DNA of 64,000 bases, taken from positions 1-64,000 of the forward strand of contig JAHDLC010000016.1 in assembly GCA_018436595.1 (NCBI GenBank), given 5' to 3'. The position numbers and the translations under genes are program-made. Source of the stretch: Synergistaceae bacterium (lineage in GTDB: Bacteria > Synergistota > Synergistia > Synergistales > Aminobacteriaceae). Positions 43,593 through 52,090 of the stretch are shown here, one piece after another. Under the pieces are notes generated by a model. That model had not been told where the DNA came from. It saw nothing but the letters and a program-made list of their open reading frames with translations, and did not search any database. Positions within the stretch are counted from its first letter, which is position 1. The number at the start of each line of letters is the position of its first letter.

Positions 43593-44480
43593 TCACCAGC
43601 CCTGTTCTCTCGCGATATCCCTGTGCCTGAGAGAGCACATGCCCCCGAAAGGCCGGAAATACGCCGCCAGCCTTTCGGCCACGGCCACCGATCTGTGGCG
43701 GCCTCCCGTACAGCCGATGCCGATGTGAAGGTGGGATTTTCCCGTGCTGAAATAGAGCGGAATGACGTGCTCGAGAAAGGAAACCAGTCGTTTCCAGAAC
43801 TCCTCAGCTTCCCCTGAATTCCAGATATGGCCTTGGACCTCTCCGTCCTGTCCTGAGAGATCCTGGAGTTCCGGTATATAGTATGGGTTTGAGAGGAACC
43901 GGACGTCGAAAAGGAAGTCGCAGTCCGCAGGAGGTCCGTACTTGAAACCGAAAGAGGTAAAGATGAGAACATCCTGCAGGGCAGGACCGCTCACTTCGGA
44001 AAGAAGTTTCTTCCTTATCTGCGGAAGAGAGAGGCCGGACGTGTCGAGTACCGTGTCGGAAAGGTCAAGAATCGGCCTTAGGCGAATCCGTTCCCTGGAG
44101 ATCCCGTCGAGAAAGGTGCCTTCGTCGTGGAGAGGATGCCGTCTGCGGGTCGCTTCGAAACGGGCAAGCAACGCTCTGTCCGAGGCGTCGAGAAAGAGAA
44201 TGCTGACCTCGGGAATCTGGGTCTTCAATGCCGAGACCGCCGTCGGAAAATCGTCGAGAAGAGTGTCTCCACGGACGTCAACTACAGCTGCTACCCCGTT
44301 CCTCACGGCGGCCCGGTGTTTTCCGAGGATGACCATAAGCTGGGAAAGCAACGCCGGAGGGATATTGTCGATGGCGAACATTCCCTGATCTTCAAGCACC
44401 TTCAGAGCAGTGGATTTGCCTGCTCCGGACATGCCGGTGAGAATGACGCATTTTTTCACGCCCTGGAATTCACTGTCCAT
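43593..44480 (-). CDS. rapZ: RapZ-like RNase adapter / nucleotide-binding protein
   Basis: Walker A GMSGAGKST is near residue 16, and the C-terminal domain ends with HIGIGCTGGRHRSVAVAERLA, as in RapZ/YvcJ. In E. coli RapZ guides RNase E to the GlmZ small RNA and so controls GlcN6P synthesis; that partner set may not exist here. The rest of the rapZ-yvcK-whiA cluster follows. GGGGGT precedes the ATG. Confidence 0.95.
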   Translation of the reverse strand: MDSEFQGVKKCVILTGMSGAGKSTALKVLEDQGMFAIDNIPPALLSQLMVILGKHRAAVRNGVAAVVDVRGDTLLDDFPTAVSALKTQIPEVSILFLDASDRALLARFEATRRRHPLHDEGTFLDGISRERIRLRPILDLSDTVLDTSGLSLPQIRKKLLSEVSGPALQDVLIFTSFGFKYGPPADCDFLFDVRFLSNPYYIPELQDLSGQDGEVQGHIWNSGEAEEFWKRLVSFLEHVIPLYFSTGKSHLHIGIGCTGGRHRSVAVAERLAAYFRPFGGMCSLRHRDIAREQGW

Positions 44481-44528
44481 GAAACTACCCCCGTTCCCCT
44501 TCTGCCGGAAACCTGAAGGTTCGCTTTC

Positions 44529-45344
44529 TTATGAAGGAGAGCCGCACTCCCCGTCCCAGCCGCGGAGTATCTCTACACCATGCCTCAGTGCCGGGGCTAT
44601 GGCATCGAAACATTCCGTCGCGGCCCTGGCGCTTCCAGGGAGGGACATTATAAGAGTTTCACCCCGGATGACGGCATTGCCCCTGCTCAGCATGGCTTTG
44701 GGCGTTATTTTCAGGGATGCCTGACGCATTGCCTCGCCGATTCCGGGGACTTTTCTTTCCGCAATAGCCTCCAGGGCTTCAGGTGTGATGTCCCTCGTGG
44801 AGAACCCCGTTCCTCCGGTGCACAGTATCAGGTGGAGGTCGTGTCGGTCTGTCCAGTCCTGCAGTGTCGTCACGATCGCTTCATGTTCGTCGGGGACGAC
44901 GGAAGAGGCGACGGTATCGCAGCCGATTCCCCTCAGCCGTTCGGCCAGGGCGGGGCCTGAAGTGTCTTCTCTTTCTCCCCTGCTTCCCTTGTCGCTGACA
45001 GTGAGTACCCCTGCATTGAGAGGACGTAAAAAATTCGCTTCTGCGGATACAGTGATGAATCCCCCTCTCTCCCCGCTGAGTTTCGGAAAGGGAAGGGACG
45101 GCAAAACAGCCCGAAAAAGAGCTTCTCCGGCGGAAAAGAAAAAGTCCTCGGGGAATTCTCCGGCCGGGAGTATGAATCCGGCTGCGTTATCAGGAAGAGA
45201 GGAGAAACCTCCGGGAGGAAGAAGAAAGAGCTCTTTTTCCGATCCGTTGAAAGACGTTTTTCCGGCCGCATTAATGCCGATGTAGCAGAGGGTGTGGACG
45301 AAGAGTTCTCCCCGTTCCTTTTCCAGAATTTCAAGAATCCGCAT
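44529..45344 (-). CDS. MogA/MoaB-type molybdopterin adenylyltransferase with unknown N-terminal domain
   Basis: The C-terminal 165 residues (about 105-271) form a MoaB/MogA fold: VLTVSDKGSRGEREDTSGP, VPDEHEAI, LILCTGGTGFSTRDITPEA and ISLPGSARA-like MSLPGSARAATE. This domain adenylates molybdopterin before metal insertion by MoeA. Residues 1-104 match no family I recognise. They are not a MOSC domain. The start has GAGGGG upstream and lies 14 bases inside moaC, so the gene is coupled to it. Confidence 0.85.
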   Translation of the reverse strand: MRILEILEKERGELFVHTLCYIGINAAGKTSFNGSEKELFLLPPGGFSSLPDNAAGFILPAGEFPEDFFFSAGEALFRAVLPSLPFPKLSGERGGFITVSAEANFLRPLNAGVLTVSDKGSRGEREDTSGPALAERLRGIGCDTVASSVVPDEHEAIVTTLQDWTDRHDLHLILCTGGTGFSTRDITPEALEAIAERKVPGIGEAMRQASLKITPKAMLSRGNAVIRGETLIMSLPGSARAATECFDAIAPALRHGVEILRGWDGECGSPS

Positions 45345-45867
45345 TGCCGTTCATCCCCTCCGCGATGTATGTACCGCTTTTGCCGCCCGTTTTTTTCAGA
45401 AGGCGTATTCCTTCGATGATCATGTCCTTGGAGATGCCCTTGCACATATCATACACCGTGAGGGCTGCAACAGACACGCCCGTGAGGGCTTCCATCTCCA
45501 CTCCCGTGACATCCCTCGCGGCGATGGTGCAGGAAATTCTGATCCTGCCCCTTTCCTCCAGGAAATAACATTTCACTTCCGCTCTATCTATGCGGATGCC
45601 ATGGCACAGTGGAATGAGTTCGGGGGTTTTTTTCACGGCCATAATGCCTGCGGTCTCTGCTATTTTCAGGACATCCCCCTTTTTTGAATAGCCGTCGGCC
45701 GAGAGTTGTTCGCACACTGCCCTGTCAAGGATAACCCATCCTTCAGCGACAGCGGTGCGAAGGGTTTCCGGCTTTCCGCTCACATCGACCATCCGGGGCC
45801 TTCCTTCGCCGTCAAGATGGGAAAAAACTGGTTCCTTATCCTGCCCGAAAAAAACGTCATCTGCCAT
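45331..45867 (-). CDS. moaC: Cyclic pyranopterin monophosphate synthase
   Basis: MoaC works with MoaA in the first step of molybdopterin synthesis, turning GTP into cPMP. IPLCHGIRIDRAEV, EMEALTGVSVAALTVYDMCKGISK and HLDGEGRPRMVDVS fit the family; the lysine in the last block is the catalytic region. Length of 178 residues is slightly over the usual 160, from an N-terminal extension. It starts three bases after moaA. Confidence 0.95.
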   Translation of the reverse strand: MADDVFFGQDKEPVFSHLDGEGRPRMVDVSGKPETLRTAVAEGWVILDRAVCEQLSADGYSKKGDVLKIAETAGIMAVKKTPELIPLCHGIRIDRAEVKCYFLEERGRIRISCTIAARDVTGVEMEALTGVSVAALTVYDMCKGISKDMIIEGIRLLKKTGGKSGTYIAEGMNGNADS

Positions 45868-45870
45868 GGG

Positions 45871-46884
45871 TTATCCTCCGATCTGGGACATGTGCCGTTC
45901 TTCCTGAAAGGCTTCCGCTCCTTCTTCTGAAGGAACGCCCGTTGCTCCCCTTCTGGGTTTCCTGGAAACGGCGTGCAGGATGCCTTCCCGTACAGCTCCG
46001 GCATCCTTGGCGCGAAGGCCTTCAAGGAGGGGAACACCGAAATTTCCGAAAAGGCAGGGCCGCACGACGCCTGTGGATGTCACCCGAAGCCGGTTGCAAA
46101 GATGGCAGAAATGGTCGGAGACCGCTGAAATGATGCCTACCCTCTGCCCGGTGACGCTGTTTCGGAAATAACGGGAGGGACCGCAAATGTTTGACCTGTT
46201 TTCCTTTGACGGGCAGCTCATCCACTGATCCGGGTCCGGAAGCCGGGAAAGAATCTCCTCAGCGGGGACAAACTGCGACTGGGACCAGACATCCTTGTCC
46301 AGGGGCATGAATTCGATAAACCTGAGAGTCGCGTCTTTTTCGGCTGCAAACCCGACAAGGGCCGCTATCTCGTCGAAGTTGAAGTCTCGCATGACAACCG
46401 AATTCAGTTTGACAGGAACTCCTTTTGTCTGCCGGACAGCATCTATTCCGCGAAGGACTCTTTGCAGATCTCCCGTGCGGGTGGTCTGAAGAAATTTTTC
46501 CGCGTTCAGGGTATCAAGGCTTACGTTCAGCGAATCCAGGCCCAGTCCGGAGATTCTTTCAGCCCATTTTTCGAGAAGGGAACCATTTGTCGTGACTGCA
46601 ATCCTGAGATGCGGATGGGCTTCTTTCACCGATTCAAGAAAAGGAACAAACCCCTTCCTCACGAAGGGCTCTCCGCCGGTGAACCTGATTTTCCTGACCC
46701 CGAGGTCAGTCAGAATGCTGCACAGGAAGAGCATATCTTCGTAGGTTAAAATTTTTTCATGCGGTATCCACTCAATGCCCTCCGCGGGCATGCAGTAAAT
46801 ACAACGAAAATTGCACCTGTCAGTTACTGAAATCCTCACATAATCAAGCACCCGTCCGAAAGAATCCTGCATTATTCCGGCCAT
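45871..46884 (-). CDS. moaA: GTP 3',8-cyclase (radical SAM)
   Basis: MoaA carries the N-terminal radical SAM cluster motif CNFRCIYC and the C-terminal cluster ligands CHLCNRLRVTSTG...C. It cyclises GTP with MoaC. The ATG at 46884 has GGGAGG six bases upstream and gives MAGIMQDSFGRVLDYVRIS; an earlier ATG at 46920 adds 12 residues. It overlaps the moeA fusion stop by 13 bases. Confidence 0.94.
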   Translation of the reverse strand: MAGIMQDSFGRVLDYVRISVTDRCNFRCIYCMPAEGIEWIPHEKILTYEDMLFLCSILTDLGVRKIRFTGGEPFVRKGFVPFLESVKEAHPHLRIAVTTNGSLLEKWAERISGLGLDSLNVSLDTLNAEKFLQTTRTGDLQRVLRGIDAVRQTKGVPVKLNSVVMRDFNFDEIAALVGFAAEKDATLRFIEFMPLDKDVWSQSQFVPAEEILSRLPDPDQWMSCPSKENRSNICGPSRYFRNSVTGQRVGIISAVSDHFCHLCNRLRVTSTGVVRPCLFGNFGVPLLEGLRAKDAGAVREGILHAVSRKPRRGATGVPSEEGAEAFQEERHMSQIGG

Positions 46885-48800
46885 CTGTAACCTCCCATGC
46901 GATCCACCATGGTTCTCCATCCTTCATCGTGGAGCGATTCCAGAAGAGCGGCCACTCCAGGGTGGTCCTCCATGCTCTTGAAGAAAACGAGTTCGTAGGG
47001 TTCTTCCGCAAGTGGAAGAAAATCAAGGCCGAGAGCGTCGGCGACAGATTTTATTCCCGCCGCTGCGTCGGCAAACCCTCTCAAAACTTTGTTGCCCGCG
47101 TCGAAATGGGTTGTGCTGCAGTTTTCGTAGCCCCGAACGTTCGTGGGGGAGATATTTTCCTTCCGGAAAAGAAAATCGAGAAGGACTCTCGTGCCCGCTC
47201 CCGGCTGACGGTTCACTATCACCACGTCTTCTCTCCGGAGGTCAGAGACGGTTCGGATTCCCCTGGGATTCCCTTTCTGCACCATGATGCCCTGCTGACG
47301 GAAGAAGACAGGGCGGCGGGCAAGAAGGGAATCAGCCTCGGGCCCGAACATTATTTCAATATAAGAAGTGTTGTAACTACCTGTTTCCGTGTCGAGCAAA
47401 TGACATGCCGCTGTGTGGCACTCTCCCCTTGAGAGGGCGGCGAGGCCTCCGAGGCTGCCCACTGATCTGAAAATTATCTCTCCGCCCCTTTTTTTGACAA
47501 AAGTGGCGATACGCTCGAATGCCGGGTCATTTGATCCCTGGAACAGAATTCTCTCCTTCCAGCGGATATCCCTGAGGAGCCAGAGGTTCACCGTCGTTCC
47601 CTTCGCTCTTTCCGCTGTTTCCAGCGGGAGAAGAGACAGCCCGTCGGTTTCGGAAAGAGACCACAGGGCGCTCGCTCCCGACGGGAGAGCGTAGGCTTTT
47701 TTCAGACCGTCGATTTCAACGCACTTGAACCTGACCCACTCCTCTTTTCCGTATGATGAGGAATAGGATGAAAGCAGGGTGACCTCCTCATTCCCTGATG
47801 CTCCGATCGCCATGGGGAGGACGGTCTTTTCGTCGAACTCCCCTCGGTGAAGCAGCTGAAGGATGGGGAAAACAATGGACCAGAGTATGACGGCGTTTGA
47901 CATGGGAAAGCCCGGCAGGTTCACGGCGAAGCATCCTCCGAGATCGGCCGCCGAGGCGGGGCGGCCGGGTTTCATGAGAAGCCACCTGAAGAGAGGGTGC
48001 CCAAGCTTCTCGAGAACGGAAAAGGTGTGATCCCGCTCCCCTTTCGCTGAACCAGCCCCGATGAGGATAATGTTATACTTTTTCCTGTTTTCCTCGAGGA
48101 AGGACATTAAAACGGCAGGGTCGTCGGGGATGCACGGAGCAATTTCCACAGGAAAGCCCCAGTTTCGAAAATACCCCCTGACCAGCAGAGAATTGCTCTC
48201 CCCCACAATCCCGGGGGGAGGGGTTTCCATCTCGAGCCATTCTTCCAGGGGAATAACTTCATCTCCTGTCGGAATGTAAAGCGTTTTCGGCAAGGCCGGC
48301 ATCCTGAGATTTTTCACTCCCGCGGTTGCGAGGAGGGAACAGAGGGCAGGCGTCACCCTGTCGCCTTCCCTGGCGATGACCTGTCCGAGGAAGACGTCTT
48401 CCCCGAGAGGACGGATGTTTTCTCCCGCCACGAGGGAGGAGACCACTGAAAGAGTTCCTGTTTTTTCGTCAAGGGAAGAGTCCTCGACCATCACCACGCT
48501 GTCGAATCTGGGGGAAATCTCGCCTCCCGTGTTGACCCATTCGAATTCACCCGCTCCGAAGAAAACCGGGGATGAAGGGGTTGCCCCCGCAGTCCGGGCC
48601 GAGGAAAGGGCGTAGCCGTCCATTGCCGAAGCGTTGTAGTGGGGCACATTTCTGCCGGCGATCACGTCCTCCGCGAGGATCCGTCCCAGGGACTCATGAA
48701 CGGTAACAGACTCCCCGGGGAGCTGCCGGCATTTTCTCCTGAGAATGTCCCATGCTTTCGAAAGGCTGATGTGGGTCGTTTCTTTATCTACCAGAGCCAT
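46872..48800 (-). CDS. MoeA domain fused to a periplasmic-binding-protein-like domain
   Basis: Residues 1-400 are a MoeA-type molybdopterin molybdotransferase (AMDGYALSSA, GGEISPRFDSVVMVED, GAGSAKGERDHT, and LPGFPMSNAV). Residues about 415-642 form a PBP_like domain (NLWLLRDIRWKERILFQGSNDPAF, RQPGAGTRVLLDFLF). The second domain has no signal peptide and so acts in the cytoplasm; it might bind molybdate, tungstate or a pterin. The family of fused MoeA-PBP proteins is known in anaerobes and archaea; the role of the domain is unsettled. It overlaps moeA at 48788 by 13 bases. Confidence 0.9.
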   Translation of the reverse strand: MALVDKETTHISLSKAWDILRRKCRQLPGESVTVHESLGRILAEDVIAGRNVPHYNASAMDGYALSSARTAGATPSSPVFFGAGEFEWVNTGGEISPRFDSVVMVEDSSLDEKTGTLSVVSSLVAGENIRPLGEDVFLGQVIAREGDRVTPALCSLLATAGVKNLRMPALPKTLYIPTGDEVIPLEEWLEMETPPPGIVGESNSLLVRGYFRNWGFPVEIAPCIPDDPAVLMSFLEENRKKYNIILIGAGSAKGERDHTFSVLEKLGHPLFRWLLMKPGRPASAADLGGCFAVNLPGFPMSNAVILWSIVFPILQLLHRGEFDEKTVLPMAIGASGNEEVTLLSSYSSSYGKEEWVRFKCVEIDGLKKAYALPSGASALWSLSETDGLSLLPLETAERAKGTTVNLWLLRDIRWKERILFQGSNDPAFERIATFVKKRGGEIIFRSVGSLGGLAALSRGECHTAACHLLDTETGSYNTSYIEIMFGPEADSLLARRPVFFRQQGIMVQKGNPRGIRTVSDLRREDVVIVNRQPGAGTRVLLDFLFRKENISPTNVRGYENCSTTHFDAGNKVLRGFADAAAGIKSVADALGLDFLPLAEEPYELVFFKSMEDHPGVAALLESLHDEGWRTMVDRMGGYRWPE

Positions 48801-50017
48801 ATTTCCGCCTCCTCACCCTGCCTGACGGTTTCCTGGGATGTGGAAAGCCTGAACAGACCGTCAGCCTCGGCCAGAGCTTTTGAAAATGAGGATTTGACGG
48901 GAAGAGGGAAAGCTCTGCCGTTTCTCAGAACGCAGGGGATAAATTCTTCGATGCCTGTATGGCCGAATACCGGTTCCTGCACCGGGACGAAAACCCGCTT
49001 CCATGGTCCTTCCGTTTTTCCCCAGAGAAGACCGTTCAGAAGAGGGAGAAGAACAGTATATGCCGAAATGAAACATGAAAAAGGATGTCCCGGAAGACCG
49101 AGAACGAGTTGCCTGTCTTCCTTCATTCCCGCGATCAGGGTCGGTTTGCCGGGAGACATGAGGATGCCCCTCACCAGGAGCCCGGGATGGGGAAGGTCTT
49201 CGAGAATGGATGAGCAGTGGTCTCTCGTGCTGACGGAGGATCCTCCGCTTATGACGACCACGTCGTTTTCTCTGAGCGCTTCCCTGAGCGATGCAGCGAG
49301 AGAGTCTCTGGTGTCTTCAGCTATTCCGTAATTCTGAACGGTATGGCCTTCTCCGGCGAGGAGAGCCGAGAGCATGGAGGCATTTACGTCTCTTACCTTC
49401 CCTGGAGGAAGCCGGACTGTGTCAGGAGGTGCTATTTCATCCCCTGTACTGATTATGCCGACCGCCAACCGGGCAATGACGGCATGCCTGATGCCGGCCA
49501 TCGCAAAAAGACCGGCTGTTCTGAAGTCAACCTTCTGCCCGGCCTTGAGCATGGTATCTCCAAGGGAAAACTCTTCACCCCGCCGTATCGTATTTTCCGC
49601 CTTTTGAACGGCCATTTTTACTTCGATCCAGTTTCCGGCGCTTTCTGTATCCTCCACCATCACAACGGAGTCTGCCCCTTCGGGAAGGATGCCTCCGGTA
49701 TGGATAAGGGCGCACTGTCCCGGTGCTAGGGAAAAGGACGGGGCCGCCCCCATGGGAATTTCTCCCGCGAGGGTAAGATACGCGGGGCTGCCGGAAGCGG
49801 CGCCGAGGCAATCAGCGCTGGATACGGCATACCCGTCCCGTGTGCTTCGGGAAAAGGGAGGATAATTTTCACCGGCAGTCACAGGCACGAGAATCCTTCC
49901 GGAGCAGGAATCCGCCGGAACGGACAATTTTCCTCCCCGCCATGGAAAACCGAAGGCGGCCGCTGCAGAAGAAAGGGCTTTTTCTCTTGGAGTGAGGGCT
50001 TCGACAAAACCTGCCAA
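48788..50017 (-). CDS. moeA: Molybdopterin molybdenumtransferase MoeA
   Basis: The 409-residue protein has the full MoeA layout: STRDGYAV, LIHTGGILPEGADSVVMVEDTE, GIISTGDEI, ISGGSSVSTRDHC and LGLPGHPFSCFISAY, with a C-terminal beta domain. It inserts molybdate or tungstate into adenylated molybdopterin. A second moeA copy follows as the fusion at 46872, so one may serve molybdenum and the other tungsten. The TTG start has AAGGAG upstream. Confidence 0.92.
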   Translation of the reverse strand: MAGFVEALTPREKALSSAAAAFGFPWRGGKLSVPADSCSGRILVPVTAGENYPPFSRSTRDGYAVSSADCLGAASGSPAYLTLAGEIPMGAAPSFSLAPGQCALIHTGGILPEGADSVVMVEDTESAGNWIEVKMAVQKAENTIRRGEEFSLGDTMLKAGQKVDFRTAGLFAMAGIRHAVIARLAVGIISTGDEIAPPDTVRLPPGKVRDVNASMLSALLAGEGHTVQNYGIAEDTRDSLAASLREALRENDVVVISGGSSVSTRDHCSSILEDLPHPGLLVRGILMSPGKPTLIAGMKEDRQLVLGLPGHPFSCFISAYTVLLPLLNGLLWGKTEGPWKRVFVPVQEPVFGHTGIEEFIPCVLRNGRAFPLPVKSSFSKALAEADGLFRLSTSQETVRQGEEAEIWLW

Positions 50018-50046
50018 TAGTATGAACGCTCCTTCTGAATTCGGTA

Positions 50047-50721
50047 TCAGCGCATGCCGACGACGAACACCGGGAATCCTGCTTTTTTCAGTCTTTCGGC
50101 AAGGTCATCCGCTTGCGTTCTGTTGTTTCCTGCAGGGACGGTGACCCTGTAGTACGTTTTCCTGTTGACAAGAGCTGATGATATGACTGATGAAAAACCA
50201 GCCTTGGCGGCCTGCTGCCTGACCGTTTCAGCTCCATCCCGCGCGGTGAATGAGCCGATCTGGACTCCCCATCTGCTGTTGGCGGCCGCAGGTGCGGGAC
50301 TCTGAACGGCAGGCCTGGCCTGGGAAGGGGGGGAAGCTTTCTTGACAGGCTGGGCTGCAGGAGGAGCCGCCACCGGCGAACTTTTCGCTCCAGAAGGGGC
50401 CGGAACAGCAGATACAGGCCGGCTCCCACCCACCGGAGCCGCGAGAAGCGGCCGGTTTTCCGGAGCAGACGGAGGAGTATCCTCAGACGGTGTTTCCCTT
50501 GTGTCTGACGGCACGGCGGCAGGACGCGCTTCCTGCTGCCGTGACGGTACTGAGGGTGAAATGGGCAAATACCCGGGAGTTTTCGGTCCCGACAGGAAAA
50601 AAAGTTTCACTCCGACTATCAGGAGTCCGACAGCCACCAGGCCGATGACCGGGAGCATGATATCCCCGAAAGGAATCATGGAGCGTTTTTCCTTGAGTCT
50701 TCTGCTCTCTCTCGTGGACAT
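50047..50721 (-). CDS. SPOR-domain membrane protein
   Basis: A single membrane helix (about 19-43) is followed by a Pro/Ala/Ser-rich linker (50-145) and a C-terminal SPOR domain (about 148-224; WGVQIGSFTARDGAETVRQQAAKAGF). SPOR domains bind denuded glycan strands at the division septum. The position next to ftsZ fits a division role like FtsN. GGAGGG precedes the ATG. The moeA gene follows after 29 bases, so it may lead that operon. Confidence 0.87.
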   Translation of the reverse strand: MSTRESRRLKEKRSMIPFGDIMLPVIGLVAVGLLIVGVKLFFLSGPKTPGYLPISPSVPSRQQEARPAAVPSDTRETPSEDTPPSAPENRPLLAAPVGGSRPVSAVPAPSGAKSSPVAAPPAAQPVKKASPPSQARPAVQSPAPAAANSRWGVQIGSFTARDGAETVRQQAAKAGFSSVISSALVNRKTYYRVTVPAGNNRTQADDLAERLKKAGFPVFVVGMR

Positions 50722-50751
50722 TCAAATCCCTCCTTTGCCTGTAAAGCGGCA

Positions 50752-50782
50752 GGAACAGAATCAGCCCCATCTTCTCTGTTCC
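50752..50782 (-). other. Leader hairpin upstream of the SPOR-domain gene
   Basis: Bases 50752-50758 and 50776-50782 pair perfectly over 7 bp with a 17-base loop. It lies between the ftsZ terminator and the SPOR-domain start. No T-run follows on either strand, so a terminator is unlikely. Its role is unknown. Confidence 0.3.
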
Positions 50783-50801
50783 CGAAAAACAACATATCCG
50801 A

Positions 50802-50838
50802 AACAAAAGGCAGGAATCCTGGTCAAGATCCCTGCCTT
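50802..50838 (-). terminator. Terminator after ftsZ
   Basis: On the minus strand an 8-bp stem (50838-50831 with 50814-50807) with partly paired interior is followed by TTTTGTTT. It separates the dcw cluster from the SPOR-moe genes. The T-run is interrupted by one G. Confidence 0.75.
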
Positions 50839-50906
50839 CAGCATTTTCGACCGAACAGAAAATCCGGCCCGAGGAATCTATTGAAAGGATTGTACGGGAA
50901 AGATAT

Positions 50907-52058
50907 TTATTTCCCGTTCTTCTGGCTTCTGCGGAGAATGGACGGGATATCGTAAGGATTTTTCGGCACTCCGCTCATGGTGAACAAATCCTCATCCTGT
51001 GCGGGAAGAACTTCTGTTTCTTCCAGCACCACTCCCGCAGTTTTGGCCTTTGGTGCCGCCTTGGTAAAATTGGTGACCGTCTTTTTTTCCCTTTCCGAGG
51101 AAAACCCGGTGGCAATGACTGTTATCTGAATCTTGTCCGACATTTCTTCCGAGACGGTATGTCCCCAAATGACGATGGCATCTTCGTCCGCAGTTTCGGT
51201 GATGATCTGTGCAGCCTTCCGGATTTCATGAATGCCGAGGTCCGATCCTCCAGTAATGTTGAAGAGTATTCCCTTGGCACCCTTCATCGGGATGGACATG
51301 AGAGGCGATTTGATCGCCGTCTTGGCGGCCGCTTCCGCCCGGTTTTCGCCTTCTCCGGAGCCGATTCCCATGATTGCGGAGCCTGCGTTCTGCATTACCG
51401 TTCTCACGTCGGCAAAGTCGACGTTGATCAGGCTGGGTTTCAGAATAAGGTCGGTCACTCCCTGAACTGCCTGGCGCAGAACTTCGTCTGCAAGGCGATA
51501 GGCATCGGCGTGTTTTGTTTTTTCATCAGTCAGTTCAAGGAGGCGGTCATTTTCAACCACGAGAAGGGCGTCCACTTTTTCCTTGAGTGTTGCTATTCCC
51601 GTCATGGCCTGCTTTCTCCGGCGGTTCATCTCGAAGGAAAAGGGAAAGGTAACTACCGCAACGACGAGGGCTCCCGCTTCTTTCGCAACTTCCGCGATTA
51701 TGGGCGATGCCCCTGTTCCGGTACCGCCTCCCATGCCTGCGGTGAGAAAGACCATGTCGGCCCCCGTGACGACTTCCCGTATCTTGTCGATCGATTCCTT
51801 TGCGCTGTTCATGCCGACTTCGGGATCGGAACCCGCTCCAAGCCCTTTGGTCAGTTTTTCTCCGAGGGTTATCTTCGTCGTGGCCTGAGAGAGCTGAAGA
51901 GCACCCACGTCCGTATTGGCTGAGATAAAGTGAACTCCTGACACACCGCTTCTGATGATATGGTTCAGGGCGTTTCCGCCGCCGCCGCCGACGCCGATGA
52001 CCTTGATTTCCTCCCGGTGGGGCCTCGGAGTGTCATTAACCTGAAATACATGCTCCAT
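50907..52058 (-). CDS. ftsZ: Cell division protein FtsZ
   Basis: FtsZ is the tubulin-like GTPase that forms the division ring. The GTP-binding GVGGGGGNAL, GGGTGTGASP and the synergy loop NVDFADVRTVMQ are intact. The C-terminal peptide NPYDIPSILRR, which binds FtsA and other partners, is present after a short linker. ATG with GGGGAGG upstream. Length of 383 residues is normal. Confidence 0.98.
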   Translation of the reverse strand: MEHVFQVNDTPRPHREEIKVIGVGGGGGNALNHIIRSGVSGVHFISANTDVGALQLSQATTKITLGEKLTKGLGAGSDPEVGMNSAKESIDKIREVVTGADMVFLTAGMGGGTGTGASPIIAEVAKEAGALVVAVVTFPFSFEMNRRRKQAMTGIATLKEKVDALLVVENDRLLELTDEKTKHADAYRLADEVLRQAVQGVTDLILKPSLINVDFADVRTVMQNAGSAIMGIGSGEGENRAEAAAKTAIKSPLMSIPMKGAKGILFNITGGSDLGIHEIRKAAQIITETADEDAIVIWGHTVSEEMSDKIQITVIATGFSSEREKKTVTNFTKAAPKAKTAGVVLEETEVLPAQDEDLFTMSGVPKNPYDIPSILRRSQKNGK

Positions 52059-52090
52059 TTTCTTGTCCTCCCCGATTGCGGAATGCGGCT

